Below, one piece after another: positions 4,939-11,585 of a stretch of DNA of 15,297 bases. The notes under the pieces are model-generated. The model saw nothing but the letters and a program-made list of their open reading frames with translations, was not told where the DNA came from and did not search any database. The translations under genes and the position numbers were made by a program. The stretch is taken from NCBI GenBank assembly GCA_013202445.1, contig JABMRW010000005.1:1-15297 (forward strand), in the 5' to 3' direction. The stretch is from Deltaproteobacteria bacterium. Lineage in GTDB: Bacteria; Chloroflexota; Dehalococcoidia; Dehalococcoidales; BS750m-G39. Each line of letters opens with the position of its first letter. Within the stretch, counting starts at the first letter, position 1.

Positions 4939-7389
4939 ATGGTGTTAGGCAAGACCCGACCGGTAAATATAGAAGAGGAGATGAGCAACTCCTACCTCGA
5001 TTACGCTATGAGCGTAATCGTTTCCCGCGCCCTGCCCGATGTGCGCGACGGCCTGAAACCGGTACAACGCCGTATTCTCTACGCCATGGCCGAGCTGGGG
5101 CTTACGCCGCCCAGCGCCCATAAGAAGAGCGCCCGTATCGTCGGTGAGGTGATGGGTAAATATCACCCCCACGGCGATTCACCTATTTATGAAGCTATGG
5201 TGCGCATGGCCCAGAGCTTCTCCATGCGCTATGTTCTGGTTGATGGGCAGGGTAACTATGGCAGTGTTGATAACGACCCGCCGGCGGCGATGCGCTATAC
5301 CGAGGCCCGCCTGGCGTCTATTTCCGAGCAGATGCTGGTTGATATTGACAAAGACACGGTCAACTTCCTGCCCAACTTTGATGACAGTCTGAAAGAGCCG
5401 TCGGTGCTGCCTACCAAGCTGCCCAACCTGCTGGTCAACGGCAGCGCCGGCATCGCCGTGGGCATGGCTACCAGTATCCCCCCGCATAACCTGACCGAGA
5501 TCTGCGATGCCCTCGCTTACCTCATCGATCACCCCGAGGCCACCGTTGACGAGCTTACCCAGTTCGTCAAGGGACCCGACTTCCCCACCGCCGGTATCAT
5601 GCTGGGGGGGGAGGGGATTAAAAACGCCTACGCTACCGGCCACGGCAAGGTGGTGGTCCGGGCTAAAGTGGTGGTGGGTGACGGCGGCGAGGCGGGGCGG
5701 CACCGCATCCTGGTCACCGAGCTGCCCTACCAGACCAATAAGGCGGCGCTGGTGGAGCGGATTGCCGAGCTGGTTAAAGCCAGGAAGGTGGAGGGTATCA
5801 GCGGGCTGCGGGATGAGTCCGACCGCCAGGGTATGCGCATTGTTATCGAGCTAAAGCGGGAAGCCCAGCCCAGGCAGGTGCTCAATAACCTCTATAAGTA
5901 CACCGCCATGCAGTCTTCCTTCTTCGTTAACATGCTGGCGCTGGTTGACGGGCAGCCCCGCGTTATCAGCCTTAAAGAGGCGCTGCAGTATTTTATTGAT
6001 TTCCGCCGCCAGGTTATCACCCGGCGCTCCAAGTACGAACTGAAAGTGGCCAGGGCACGGGCTCATATCCTGGAGGGCCTGAAGATTGCCCTGGACAACA
6101 TAGATAAGATTATCGCCACCATCAAAAAAGCGGCCACGGCCGAGACTGCCCGCCGCGACCTGATGGACGGCTTCGGCTTATCGCAGGCTCAGGCTCAGGC
6201 CATCCTCGATATGCAACTGCGCCGGCTGGCTAACCTGGAGAGGAAAAAGCTCCTTGATGAGTACGCCGAATTGCTGAAGACTATCTCCTACCTGGAGGAC
6301 CTGCTGGCTACCCCCAGAAGGATACTGGCCCTGATAAACGAGGAAATTGGCGAGCTTAAGGCCAAGTTTGGCGACAAGCGGCGCACCGAGATAAGCGAGG
6401 AGGAGATAACCGAGTTCCGCGAGGAAGACCTTATCCCCCACCAGCGGGTGGTGGTGACCTTAAGCAAGCGCGGCTTCGTCAAGCGGGTGCCCTCCCCCAA
6501 CTACCGTTCGCAGCACCGTGGCGGCAAGGGTATAATTGGCATGGTCACCAGGGAGGCGGACGCGGTGAGGGTGCTGGTGGTGGCCGATACCCATGATAAC
6601 CTGCTCTTCTTTACCAACCGTGGGCGGGTCTTTCATCTTAAGTGCTACGAGATTCCCGCCGACAGCACCCGGACGGCTAAGGGGATAGCCCTGATTAACC
6701 TCTTCTCCATTACCGAAAACGAGCGGGTGACGGCTATGGTGGCGCTGCCCGATTTCAAGCCCGGCGTCTACCTGTTGATGGCTACCAGCGGCGGCGAGAT
6801 TAAAAAGACGATGGTGGATAAATTTGCCGCCGTGCGCAGCAGCGGGCTTATCGCCATGGACATGGAGCCGGGGGACGAGCTGGTGGCCGCCCGCCTGGCT
6901 ACCGACAAGGACGACGTCATGCTGGCTTCCGAGGGGGGGCAGTCAATCCGGTTCGCCATCTCCGAGCTGAGGGCGGTCAGCCGGACCAGCGGCGGGGTGC
7001 GTGGTATCCGCCTCGGCGCCGACGACCGGGTGGTGGGTATGGATATAGTGCGCCATGACGGCTATGTTTTGACCGTTACCAGCGGCGGCTACGGTAAGCT
7101 GACCCCGGTGGACGACTATCCCAAGCAGCACCGGGCCGGGGGTGGGGTGAGGACCTTTAGCCTTACTGAAAAATCGGGTAAGGTTGCCGCCTCCGAGGTG
7201 GTCACTCTAAAGCAGCAGGTAATGATTATTTCGGCGGAGGGTATTGTTATCCAGACGCCGGTTAGGGAGAAAGACCCCCGGCAGGGCATTACCGTCCAGG
7301 GGCGGAGCACCCAGGGGGTGAGGCTGCAGGACCTCGAAGCCGGTGACCGGGTGGTGGCTATCGCCTGCTTTGAGAAGGATACTAAGTAG
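4939..7389 (+). CDS. gyrA: DNA gyrase subunit A
   Basis: The 816-residue product is the breakage-reunion subunit of type IIA topoisomerase; with GyrB it introduces negative supercoils using ATP. The N-terminal winged-helix and tower region has RALPDVRDGLKPVQRRILYAM. The catalytic tyrosine is Y120 in PAAMRYTEARL. In the quinolone region HPHGDSPIYEAM, Ser81 and Glu85 correspond to E. coli Ser83 and Asp87, the unmutated sensitive pattern. The C-terminal beta-pinwheel begins with QHRGGKGI at about 525-532, a GyrA-box variant; this favours gyrase over topoisomerase IV. AGGAGG overlaps the upstream TPR stop, 12 nt before the ATG. gyrB is not in the window. The stop lies 8 bp inside the 3' end of the convergent radical SAM gene. 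Confidence 0.97.
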   Translation: MVLGKTRPVNIEEEMSNSYLDYAMSVIVSRALPDVRDGLKPVQRRILYAMAELGLTPPSAHKKSARIVGEVMGKYHPHGDSPIYEAMVRMAQSFSMRYVLVDGQGNYGSVDNDPPAAMRYTEARLASISEQMLVDIDKDTVNFLPNFDDSLKEPSVLPTKLPNLLVNGSAGIAVGMATSIPPHNLTEICDALAYLIDHPEATVDELTQFVKGPDFPTAGIMLGGEGIKNAYATGHGKVVVRAKVVVGDGGEAGRHRILVTELPYQTNKAALVERIAELVKARKVEGISGLRDESDRQGMRIVIELKREAQPRQVLNNLYKYTAMQSSFFVNMLALVDGQPRVISLKEALQYFIDFRRQVITRRSKYELKVARARAHILEGLKIALDNIDKIIATIKKAATAETARRDLMDGFGLSQAQAQAILDMQLRRLANLERKKLLDEYAELLKTISYLEDLLATPRRILALINEEIGELKAKFGDKRRTEISEEEITEFREEDLIPHQRVVVTLSKRGFVKRVPSPNYRSQHRGGKGIIGMVTREADAVRVLVVADTHDNLLFFTNRGRVFHLKCYEIPADSTRTAKGIALINLFSITENERVTAMVALPDFKPGVYLLMATSGGEIKKTMVDKFAAVRSSGLIAMDMEPGDELVAARLATDKDDVMLASEGGQSIRFAISELRAVSRTSGGVRGIRLGADDRVVGMDIVRHDGYVLTVTSGGYGKLTPVDDYPKQHRAGGGVRTFSLTEKSGKVAASEVVTLKQQVMIISAEGIVIQTPVREKDPRQGITVQGRSTQGVRLQDLEAGDRVVAIACFEKDTK

Positions 7390-9217
7390 AAGGGCGCCCC
7401 TCGATTTTTTGCCGGCAGTCCGCTTGCCGGAGTTCCAATCCACAGGCATTACAGGACTGCTCGCGGCAGTCCGGGGTTTCCTCACCTTTGAGAGAGCGCT
7501 GGTATTCCCGCTTGAGGAAGTCTGAGCTTACCCCGGTATCTATGTGAGACCAGGGCAGAAGCTCGTCCAGAGAGCGCTCCCGGTGGGCGTAAAAGCCCGG
7601 TTCCAAGCTGTTCCGGGCAAAGGCGTCCAGCCAGTTCTGGTAGTTGAAGCGTTCGTCCCAGGCGTCAAAAGTCGACCCTGACTTCCAGGCATCATAGATG
7701 ATTTTGCCCAGCCGCCGGTCTCCCCGCGACAGCGCCGCCTCCAGGAGGCTGATTCTGGGGTCGGCCCAGGAGAAGTGGCTGCCCTTGCGGCGCAGTCCTG
7801 TTTTTAGTAATTCGTGCTTGGCGTTTAGTTGCTCGGCGCTTTCCTGAGCCACCCACTGGAAGGGGGTGTGGGGCTTGGGGATGAAGGTGGACAGGCTGAT
7901 TCTTACCTGGGGCATGCCGCCCCTGGTCCCCTTGCCCGCGGCGTGGATTTTAGCTACCAGCTGGATGATGGCTTCTATGTCTTCCGTGGTCTCGCCGGGC
8001 AGGCCGACCATAAAGTATAGTTTAAGGCTCCTCCAGCCCCGGGCGAAGGCGGCCGCCGCCGTCTCCAGGATTTGCTCCTCGGTGAGGCCCTTGTTCATGA
8101 GGCGGCGCATTCTTTCGCTGCCCGCCTCCGGGGCAAAGGTGAGCCCGGTTTTCCTCCGCGAGGGCAGGGATTCCATCAGCTTTAACGAGAAGCTGTCAAT
8201 GCGCAGGCTGGGCAGAGACAGCGCCAGGTTTTTATAGTTATGGGCCAGGCTGGCTACTAGCTCCTCGATGCGGGGGTAGTCGCTGGAGCTTAAAGAAACC
8301 AGGGATACCTCGTTGTAGCCGCAGTTGGCGATAAGCTCCCCCACTGCCTTTATCACCTCCGCCTGGGGGCGCTGGCGCCGGGGGCGGTAGATGACCCCCG
8401 CCTGGCAGAAGCGGCAGCCCCGGGTGCAACCCCGCTGAATCTCCACCGCGCCCCGGTCGTGGACGACCTCAATGTAGGGGACGACGGGGCGGGTAACCGG
8501 GGGTGGGAGCTTGGCCACTATCCGCCGTTCGATGACCGCTTTAGCCTCAGCCGCCGTCAGGGTAATGCCTTTGACCAGGCCGTCGGCTTCGTATTCCACT
8601 TGATAAAAACCGGGCACGTAGACGCCGGCGATATTAGCCACCTGATGTAATAATTCTTCTTTGCTGGCTTTGTTTTTCTTCCACTGCCGCAGGCAGTCAA
8701 CCAGCTCCGGCAGTACCTCTTCACCCTCGCCGATGACGAAGAAGTCGATAAAGTCGGACATGGGCTCGGGGTTGAGGCAGCAGCTGCCGCCGGCGATGAC
8801 TATGGGGTGGGAGTCGTCCCTTTCCGAAGCTAGGACCGGTATCTGCGCCAGGTCTAAAATATTCAAGACATTGGTGTAGGCCAGCTCGTAGTCTAAAGAG
8901 AAGCCGATGACATCAAATTCTTTGAGGGGGCGTTTAGATTCCAGGCTGAGCAGGGGGATGCCAGCCGCCCGCAGGGCGGCTTCCATATCTACCCAGGGGG
9001 CAAAGACCCTCTCGGCGAGGACATCTGACTGGCTGTTGAGAATGTCGTAGAGGATGGGCAGAGCCATGTTGGACATGCCGATTTCGTATAAATCGGGGTA
9101 GCAGAGGGCAAAGCGGAGAGCGGTCTTGTCCCAGTCCTTGATAACGCTGTTCCACTCGCCGCCGGTATAACGGGCCGGCCTGGTCACCTGGTAGAGAATA
9201 CTTTCGGGATAGCTCAA
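7382..9217 (-). CDS. B12-binding-type radical SAM protein (TIGR03960-like)
   Basis: With the TTG start at 9215-9217 the product has 611 residues. The N-terminal half is a B12-binding-like fold (RFALCYPDLYEIGMSNMALP, FDVIGFSLDYELAYTNVLN, IVIAGGSCCLNPEP). No DxHxxG cobalamin-ligand motif is visible. The radical SAM core follows with C264, C268 and C271 in CTRGCRFC for the [4Fe-4S] cluster. The C-terminus has DCREQSCNACGLELRQADC, possibly a second metal site. The family is widespread in anaerobes and lacks an established reaction. Its frequent DUF2344-type partner is not next to it here. TTG is preferred over the ATG at 9236-9238 because AGGAGG lies 7 nt before the TTG, and the ATG lies at or upstream of the predicted transcription start. 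The gene is convergent with gyrA. Confidence 0.88.
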   Translation of the reverse strand: MSYPESILYQVTRPARYTGGEWNSVIKDWDKTALRFALCYPDLYEIGMSNMALPILYDILNSQSDVLAERVFAPWVDMEAALRAAGIPLLSLESKRPLKEFDVIGFSLDYELAYTNVLNILDLAQIPVLASERDDSHPIVIAGGSCCLNPEPMSDFIDFFVIGEGEEVLPELVDCLRQWKKNKASKEELLHQVANIAGVYVPGFYQVEYEADGLVKGITLTAAEAKAVIERRIVAKLPPPVTRPVVPYIEVVHDRGAVEIQRGCTRGCRFCQAGVIYRPRRQRPQAEVIKAVGELIANCGYNEVSLVSLSSSDYPRIEELVASLAHNYKNLALSLPSLRIDSFSLKLMESLPSRRKTGLTFAPEAGSERMRRLMNKGLTEEQILETAAAAFARGWRSLKLYFMVGLPGETTEDIEAIIQLVAKIHAAGKGTRGGMPQVRISLSTFIPKPHTPFQWVAQESAEQLNAKHELLKTGLRRKGSHFSWADPRISLLEAALSRGDRRLGKIIYDAWKSGSTFDAWDERFNYQNWLDAFARNSLEPGFYAHRERSLDELLPWSHIDTGVSSDFLKREYQRSLKGEETPDCREQSCNACGLELRQADCRQKIEGRPST

Positions 9218-9241
9218 TCTGTGTCCTCCTGTAGCCATATA

Positions 9242-9270
9242 ACTATAGACGATAGCTTCGGTTTTTACAA
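9242..9270 (-). promoter_or_regulatory. Promoter of the radical SAM gene
   Basis: On the minus strand TTGTAA (9265-9270) is followed after 17 nt by TATAGT (9242-9247). Transcription would begin near 9234-9236, giving a leader of about 18 nt that contains AGGAGG and ends at the TTG start. Confidence 0.65.
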
Positions 9271-9349
9271 TTGGTGGGAGATTGGGGGCGACAAAAAGAG
9301 CATTAAAAAAAATGGGGGAAACAATTCGAGGCTGGCTGGCTACGGGGAT

Positions 9350-9546
9350 TTGTTTTTAGCGTTATGGTAAGTAGAGTCTGAGAGGGTGTTTTGCTACCCA
9401 CCCTCCCGCCCTACAGAAGTGATACTTCTATCAGTTTCTTTGAAGAGGGTAAATCCCCCTCCGCTGGGGGTGGGGTAGAAAGGGCTTTAGCCCTTTTACA
9501 TTAAGGGCGGCGGGTTGGAATAGATATAAAACGGGGGGTGGGGGGA
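9350..9546 (+). repeat. Interspersed G4/hairpin repeat element, copy B1
   Basis: A C-rich block at 9397-9411 (CCC-A-CCC-T-CCC-G-CCC) is followed 3 nt later by the hairpin AGAAGT-GAT-ACTTCT (9415-9429). The right half has a second hairpin AAAGGGCT-TT-AGCCCTTT (9479-9496), then AAGGGCGGCGGG and the terminus ATATAAAACGGGGGGTGGGG. That right half is shared almost intact with copy C. GTGTTTTGCTACCCACCCT (9386-9404) recurs exactly in copy B2. The left boundary is approximate. Confidence 0.75.
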
Positions 9547-9556
9547 AAAGGGGGGG

Positions 9557-9685
9557 TTAGCCCAGTTTTTAGAGTGTGTTTTGCTACCCACCCTGACCCA
9601 CCCTCAAAGGCTTTGCCTTTAAAACTTTCTAGACCCCACCGGGGTTATTCATTAATTGGGGGGCTACGCTCCACCTCCCCTTTTT
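9557..9685 (+). repeat. Interspersed G4/hairpin repeat element, copy B2 (degenerate right end)
   Basis: The copy begins with TTAGCCCAGTTTTTAGAG, like copy B4. GTGTTTTGCTACCCACCCT at 9576-9594 matches copy B1 exactly. The C-rich block is 9587-9603 (CCC-A-CCC-TGA-CCC-A-CCC). The hairpin has a different stem, AAAGGC-TTT-GCCTTT (9606-9620), yet remains perfectly paired. The usual GGGCGGGTGGG and TATAAAACGGGG ends are missing, so the copy is truncated or decayed. Confidence 0.65.
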
Positions 9686-9688
9686 AAC

Positions 9689-9757
9689 GGGTGTTTTGCG
9701 TCCCAGCCCGCCCTATAGAGGTGTTACCTCTAAACCCCTGATTTGAGGGGGTGTTTT
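9689..9757 (+). repeat. Interspersed G4/hairpin repeat element, left-half fragment B3
   Basis: CGGGTGTTTTGCGTCCCAGC resembles the entry of B1 and B2. Three C-tracts at 9702-9713 (CCC-AG-CCC-G-CCC) precede the hairpin AGAGGT-GTT-ACCTCT (9717-9731) at the usual 3-nt distance. No right half is recognisable. Confidence 0.6.
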
Positions 9758-9780
9758 AGAGGGGCGCCAGCCCCTCTTTT
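9758..9780 (+). terminator. Terminator-like hairpin with T-tract
   Basis: AGAGGGGC (9758-9765) pairs with GCCCCTCT (9770-9777) across a 4-nt loop, and the run TTTT begins at 9777. This is the best intrinsic-terminator shape in the window. It lies in a spacer with no + gene upstream, so it may block stray transcription toward the HIT gene or simply be part of the repeat. Confidence 0.45.
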
Positions 9781-9790
9781 AAAATAATCT

Positions 9791-9820
9791 TCCCCTTCCC
9801 CTTCGTTAAGGGGAAGGGGA
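9791..9820. repeat. Perfect 13-bp inverted repeat
   Basis: TCCCCTTCCCCTT (9791-9803) and AAGGGGAAGGGGA (9808-9820) are exact reverse complements around the loop CGTT. The stem is purine on one side and pyrimidine on the other. It could form a very stable RNA hairpin. No long T-tract follows on the plus strand; the minus strand has AGATTATTTT after the stem. Confidence 0.75.
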
Positions 9821-9833
9821 TAAGGGGAGGGAA

Positions 9834-10000
9834 TAGCCCAGTTTTTAGAAGAAGTATTCTTTCCCACCCACCCACCCGATAGAGGTCAGACCTCTTTCAA
9901 CTCCTTTTTAGGGGTGGGGTAAGAGAGTAAAGAGGGTGGAACCATTTTGGGCGGGTGGGTATGGGTAACAAAACAAAACTTTAAAAGCGGGGGGTGGGGA
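9834..10000 (+). repeat. Interspersed G4/hairpin repeat element, copy B4
   Basis: This copy is the closest relative of copy A. It starts TAGCCCAGTTTTTAGAA. The C-rich block CCCACCCACCCACCC is at 9863-9877, followed by the hairpin AGAGGT-CAG-ACCTCT (9881-9895). In the right half a short hairpin GGT-GGA-ACC precedes a full plus-strand G4 motif at 9949-9965 (GGG-C-GGG-T-GGG-TAT-GGG). The terminus is TTTAAAAGCGGGGGGTGGGG. It ends just before the HIT promoter. Confidence 0.8.
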
Positions 10001-10013
10001 AGGAAAAGACGGG

Positions 10014-10042
10014 TTGAAAACGGGAGAGTAGCCGTCTACAAT
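10014..10042 (+). promoter_or_regulatory. Promoter of the HIT-family gene
   Basis: TTGAAA (10014-10019) is separated by 17 nt from TACAAT (10037-10042). Transcription would start near 10049, leaving a leader of about 22 nt that carries AAGGAG. Confidence 0.7.
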
Positions 10043-10070
10043 AGCACTAACCTTTTACAAGGAGAATAAA

Positions 10071-10544
10071 ATGGAGCAGATATGGGCGCCCTGGCGAATA
10101 AAGTATATCCGGATGGAAAAGCCGGAAGGGTGCTTCCTGTGTGAGAAACCAAAGGAAGATAACGATGCGGCTAACTACATCCTTTACCGGGGGGAGAAAA
10201 ACTTCATTATCCTCAACAGCTACCCCTATAACCCGGGTCACCTGATGGTGGCCCCTTACCGCCATGTGGCCAGCCCGGAAGAGCTGACCGAGGAGGAGCG
10301 GCACGAGCACTTTGAACTGGTCAGCCGTAGTGTTAAAGTGCTCAAGAAGGCATTAAAGCCCGGCGGCTTTAATATCGGCATGAATCTGGGCAAAGTAGCC
10401 GGCGCCGGTATAGCCGACCATATACACACTCATATCGTGCCGAGGTGGGTGGGGGATGGCAACTTTATGCCGGTGATAGCCGACGTGCGGGTGGTGCCGG
10501 AAGCCCTGGCTGAGACCTATGACAAGCTGAAGGGTAAGTTTTAG
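10071..10544 (+). CDS. HIT-family (histidine triad) nucleotide hydrolase/phosphorylase
   Basis: The 157-residue cytosolic protein has the histidine triad H117-I-H119-T-H121 in ADHIHTHIVPRW, preceded by GFNIGMNLGKVAGAG. H119 would be the nucleophile that forms the nucleotidyl-enzyme intermediate. The N-terminus IWAPWRIKYI and the CFLC pair (C21, C24) match the branch that includes Ap4A phosphorylase of Mycobacterium (Rv2613c), with NPGHLMVAPYRH as a further conserved block. Cleavage of diadenosine polyphosphates or related dinucleotides is therefore likely, but the exact substrate is not shown by sequence. AAGGAG (10059-10064) lies 6 nt before the ATG. The gene is monocistronic and convergent with the zinc-ribbon gene, 82 bp away, with no clear terminator between. 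Confidence 0.92.
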   Translation: MEQIWAPWRIKYIRMEKPEGCFLCEKPKEDNDAANYILYRGEKNFIILNSYPYNPGHLMVAPYRHVASPEELTEEERHEHFELVSRSVKVLKKALKPGGFNIGMNLGKVAGAGIADHIHTHIVPRWVGDGNFMPVIADVRVVPEALAETYDKLKGKF

Positions 10545-10626
10545 GTTGGGGTAAAAGGGGTATTGACAGGCGGGCTGTGGCGGCCAGGATAAGGCACAAG
10601 ATAGACTGAAGCGATATATTAAAGCC

Positions 10627-10863
10627 TTAATCTGATGGTTTTCTGAACTTGGCTTTCAGCTCTTCTATCTGCCGCCTTTCTTCCTGCTGCTTGGCCATTT
10701 GCTCCTCGGTTATAGGCTCAAAGGACTTGACCTCGTTGTTTTCTATCTGGATGGAGAAGAGCTCCCGGCATTTCCAGCAGCGATAGGGACCGCGGTAGGT
10801 CGGTTCTAGCAGAGACTGGCTGCCCTCGGTGCCACAGCTTGGGCATTTTATGGTTATCATCAT
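10627..10863 (-). CDS. Small zinc-ribbon protein of unknown function
   Basis: This 78-residue protein has two Cys pairs, C7-x-x-C10 (CPSC) and C29-x-x-C32 (CWKC), 18 residues apart. This is a classic zinc-ribbon spacing. The second half (about 48-78) is a highly charged helix, EEQMAKQQEERRQIEELKAK, likely a coiled coil. Zinc ribbons of this sort bind nucleic acid or proteins, and no specific function is recognised. AAAGGAGGT lies 6 nt before the first of two adjacent ATG codons, which supports the start at 10863. The tRNA-Glu gene ends 25 bp upstream on the same strand and no separate promoter fits in that gap, so the gene is probably transcribed together with the tRNA. Confidence 0.85.
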   Translation of the reverse strand: MMITIKCPSCGTEGSQSLLEPTYRGPYRCWKCRELFSIQIENNEVKSFEPITEEQMAKQQEERRQIEELKAKFRKPSD

Positions 10864-10888
10864 GGCGGCACCTCCTTTAATTATTAAC

Positions 10889-10964
10889 TGGCGCCCCCAA
10901 GGGAATTCGAATCCCTGTTGACGGCTTGAAAGGCCGCTGTCCTAGTCCTCTAGACGATGGGGGC
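10889..10964 (-). tRNA. tRNA-Glu (anticodon TTC)
   Basis: The minus strand gives a full cloverleaf. The acceptor GCCCCCA pairs with TGGGGGC, the D stem is GTCT/GGAC, and the anticodon stem GCGGC/GCCGT closes the loop CTTTCAA. The T arm is AGGGA-TTCGAAT-TCCCT. The anticodon TTC reads GAA/GAG glutamate. The discriminator is G and CCA is encoded (10889-10891), unlike the tRNA-Pro in this window. Confidence 0.96.
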
Positions 10965-10974
10965 GTTATGCCCA

Positions 10975-11003
10975 AGTATAGCAAAGACGGCCCCGACTGA
11001 CAA
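10975..11003 (-). promoter_or_regulatory. Promoter of tRNA-Glu and probably of the zinc-ribbon gene
   Basis: On the minus strand TTGTCA (10998-11003) is followed after 17 nt by TATACT (10975-10980). Transcription would start about 3 nt before the tRNA 5' end. Confidence 0.75.
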
Positions 11004-11010
11004 TGTAATG

Positions 11011-11019
11011 TGCTAAAAT
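11011..11019 (+). promoter_or_regulatory. Extended -10 promoter of the VTT-protein gene
   Basis: TGCTAAAAT has the TGn extension plus a good -10 hexamer (11014-11019), but no -35 box 17 nt upstream. Transcription would start at 11026-11028, which is at the ATG itself, so the mRNA would be leaderless. It lies back to back with the tRNA-Glu promoter. Confidence 0.5.
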
Positions 11020-11027
11020 AACTTGAT

Positions 11028-11585
11028 ATGGGCGAGCAGAATTGGCTTAAGCGGAATTTTATTCCTCTCCTGACACTGATATTCGTCGTCGTTATTACGG
11101 TGGGCATTTTCTTTTACAGGGAACAGATAGCCGAACTGGGTAACTATCGCTATCTTGGGGCCTTTATTATCAGTCTGGCTTCCAATGCCACTGTCATATT
11201 GCCCGTCCCCGGCCTTTTGTTTATCTTTGCTCTGGGTGCGCTTTTACCCTCGGCTGTTCTGGTGGGTTTGGCGGGTGGAACGGGGGCGGCTATCGGAGAG
11301 ATAAGCGGCTATCTGGTCGGCTATAGTGGGCGGGGGGTCGTTGAGAAGAACAAGCTGTATTTACGGCTGGTGAATTGGGTGAAAAGGTGGGGGGCACTGG
11401 CCATCTTTATTTTTACCCTGGTGCCCTTCTTCCCCTTTGACCTGGCCGGCATCGCCGCCGGCGTCCTTCGTTTCCCCTTCTGGAAGTTTCTCATTGTCTG
11501 CTGGGCAGGCCGGACTATACTTTATATCGGTGTCGCCTGGGGTGGGGCTATGGGGTGGGAGGCGCTGCTGAATTTCCTCGGTTAG
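11028..11585 (+). CDS. VTT/DedA-like (SNARE-associated) membrane protein
   Basis: The 185-residue integral membrane protein has hydrophobic stretches at about 12-31, 41-70, 75-100, 122-146 and 153-178. The central part (GALLPSAVLVGLAGGTGAAI, GEISGYLVGYSGRG) and the later FTLVPFFPFDLAGIAAGVLR fit the VTT domain (PF09335). DedA-type relatives take part in recycling or flipping of lipid carriers such as undecaprenyl phosphate and phosphatidylethanolamine. The N-terminus is short and has no cleavable signal. No ribosome site precedes the ATG, in keeping with a leaderless mRNA from the extended -10 just upstream. The last 38 bp overlap the 3' end of the convergent MFS gene. The family is likely; the substrate is unknown. 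Confidence 0.85.
   Translation: MGEQNWLKRNFIPLLTLIFVVVITVGIFFYREQIAELGNYRYLGAFIISLASNATVILPVPGLLFIFALGALLPSAVLVGLAGGTGAAIGEISGYLVGYSGRGVVEKNKLYLRLVNWVKRWGALAIFIFTLVPFFPFDLAGIAAGVLRFPFWKFLIVCWAGRTILYIGVAWGGAMGWEALLNFLG

Larger units (their letters stand above)
9271..10013. other. Noncoding repeat-rich spacer between divergent radical SAM and HIT genes
   Basis: No gene with coding character is seen on either strand. From 9271 to about 9349 nothing is recognised. From about 9350 to 10000 there are four copies or fragments of the G4/hairpin element (B1-B4), all in the plus orientation. Between B3 and B4 lies an unrelated-looking perfect 13-bp hairpin. G- and C-runs dominate, in contrast to the mixed composition of the genes. 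The spacer ends at the HIT promoter. Confidence 0.75.

Noticed and set aside
5161..5200. Quinolone-resistance mutation in gyrA
   Set aside because: Ser81 and Glu85 at the two key positions are the ordinary sensitive residues; Glu is common at the second position in many bacteria.
9350..10000. Repeated hairpins considered as a CRISPR array
   Set aside because: Repeat units differ in length and sequence, spacing is irregular, there are no unique spacers of constant size, and no cas gene is present.
10877..11107. Minus-strand open frame covering tRNA-Glu and its promoter
   Set aside because: It reads through the tRNA cloverleaf and into the antisense of the VTT gene, with no ribosome site or recognisable domain.
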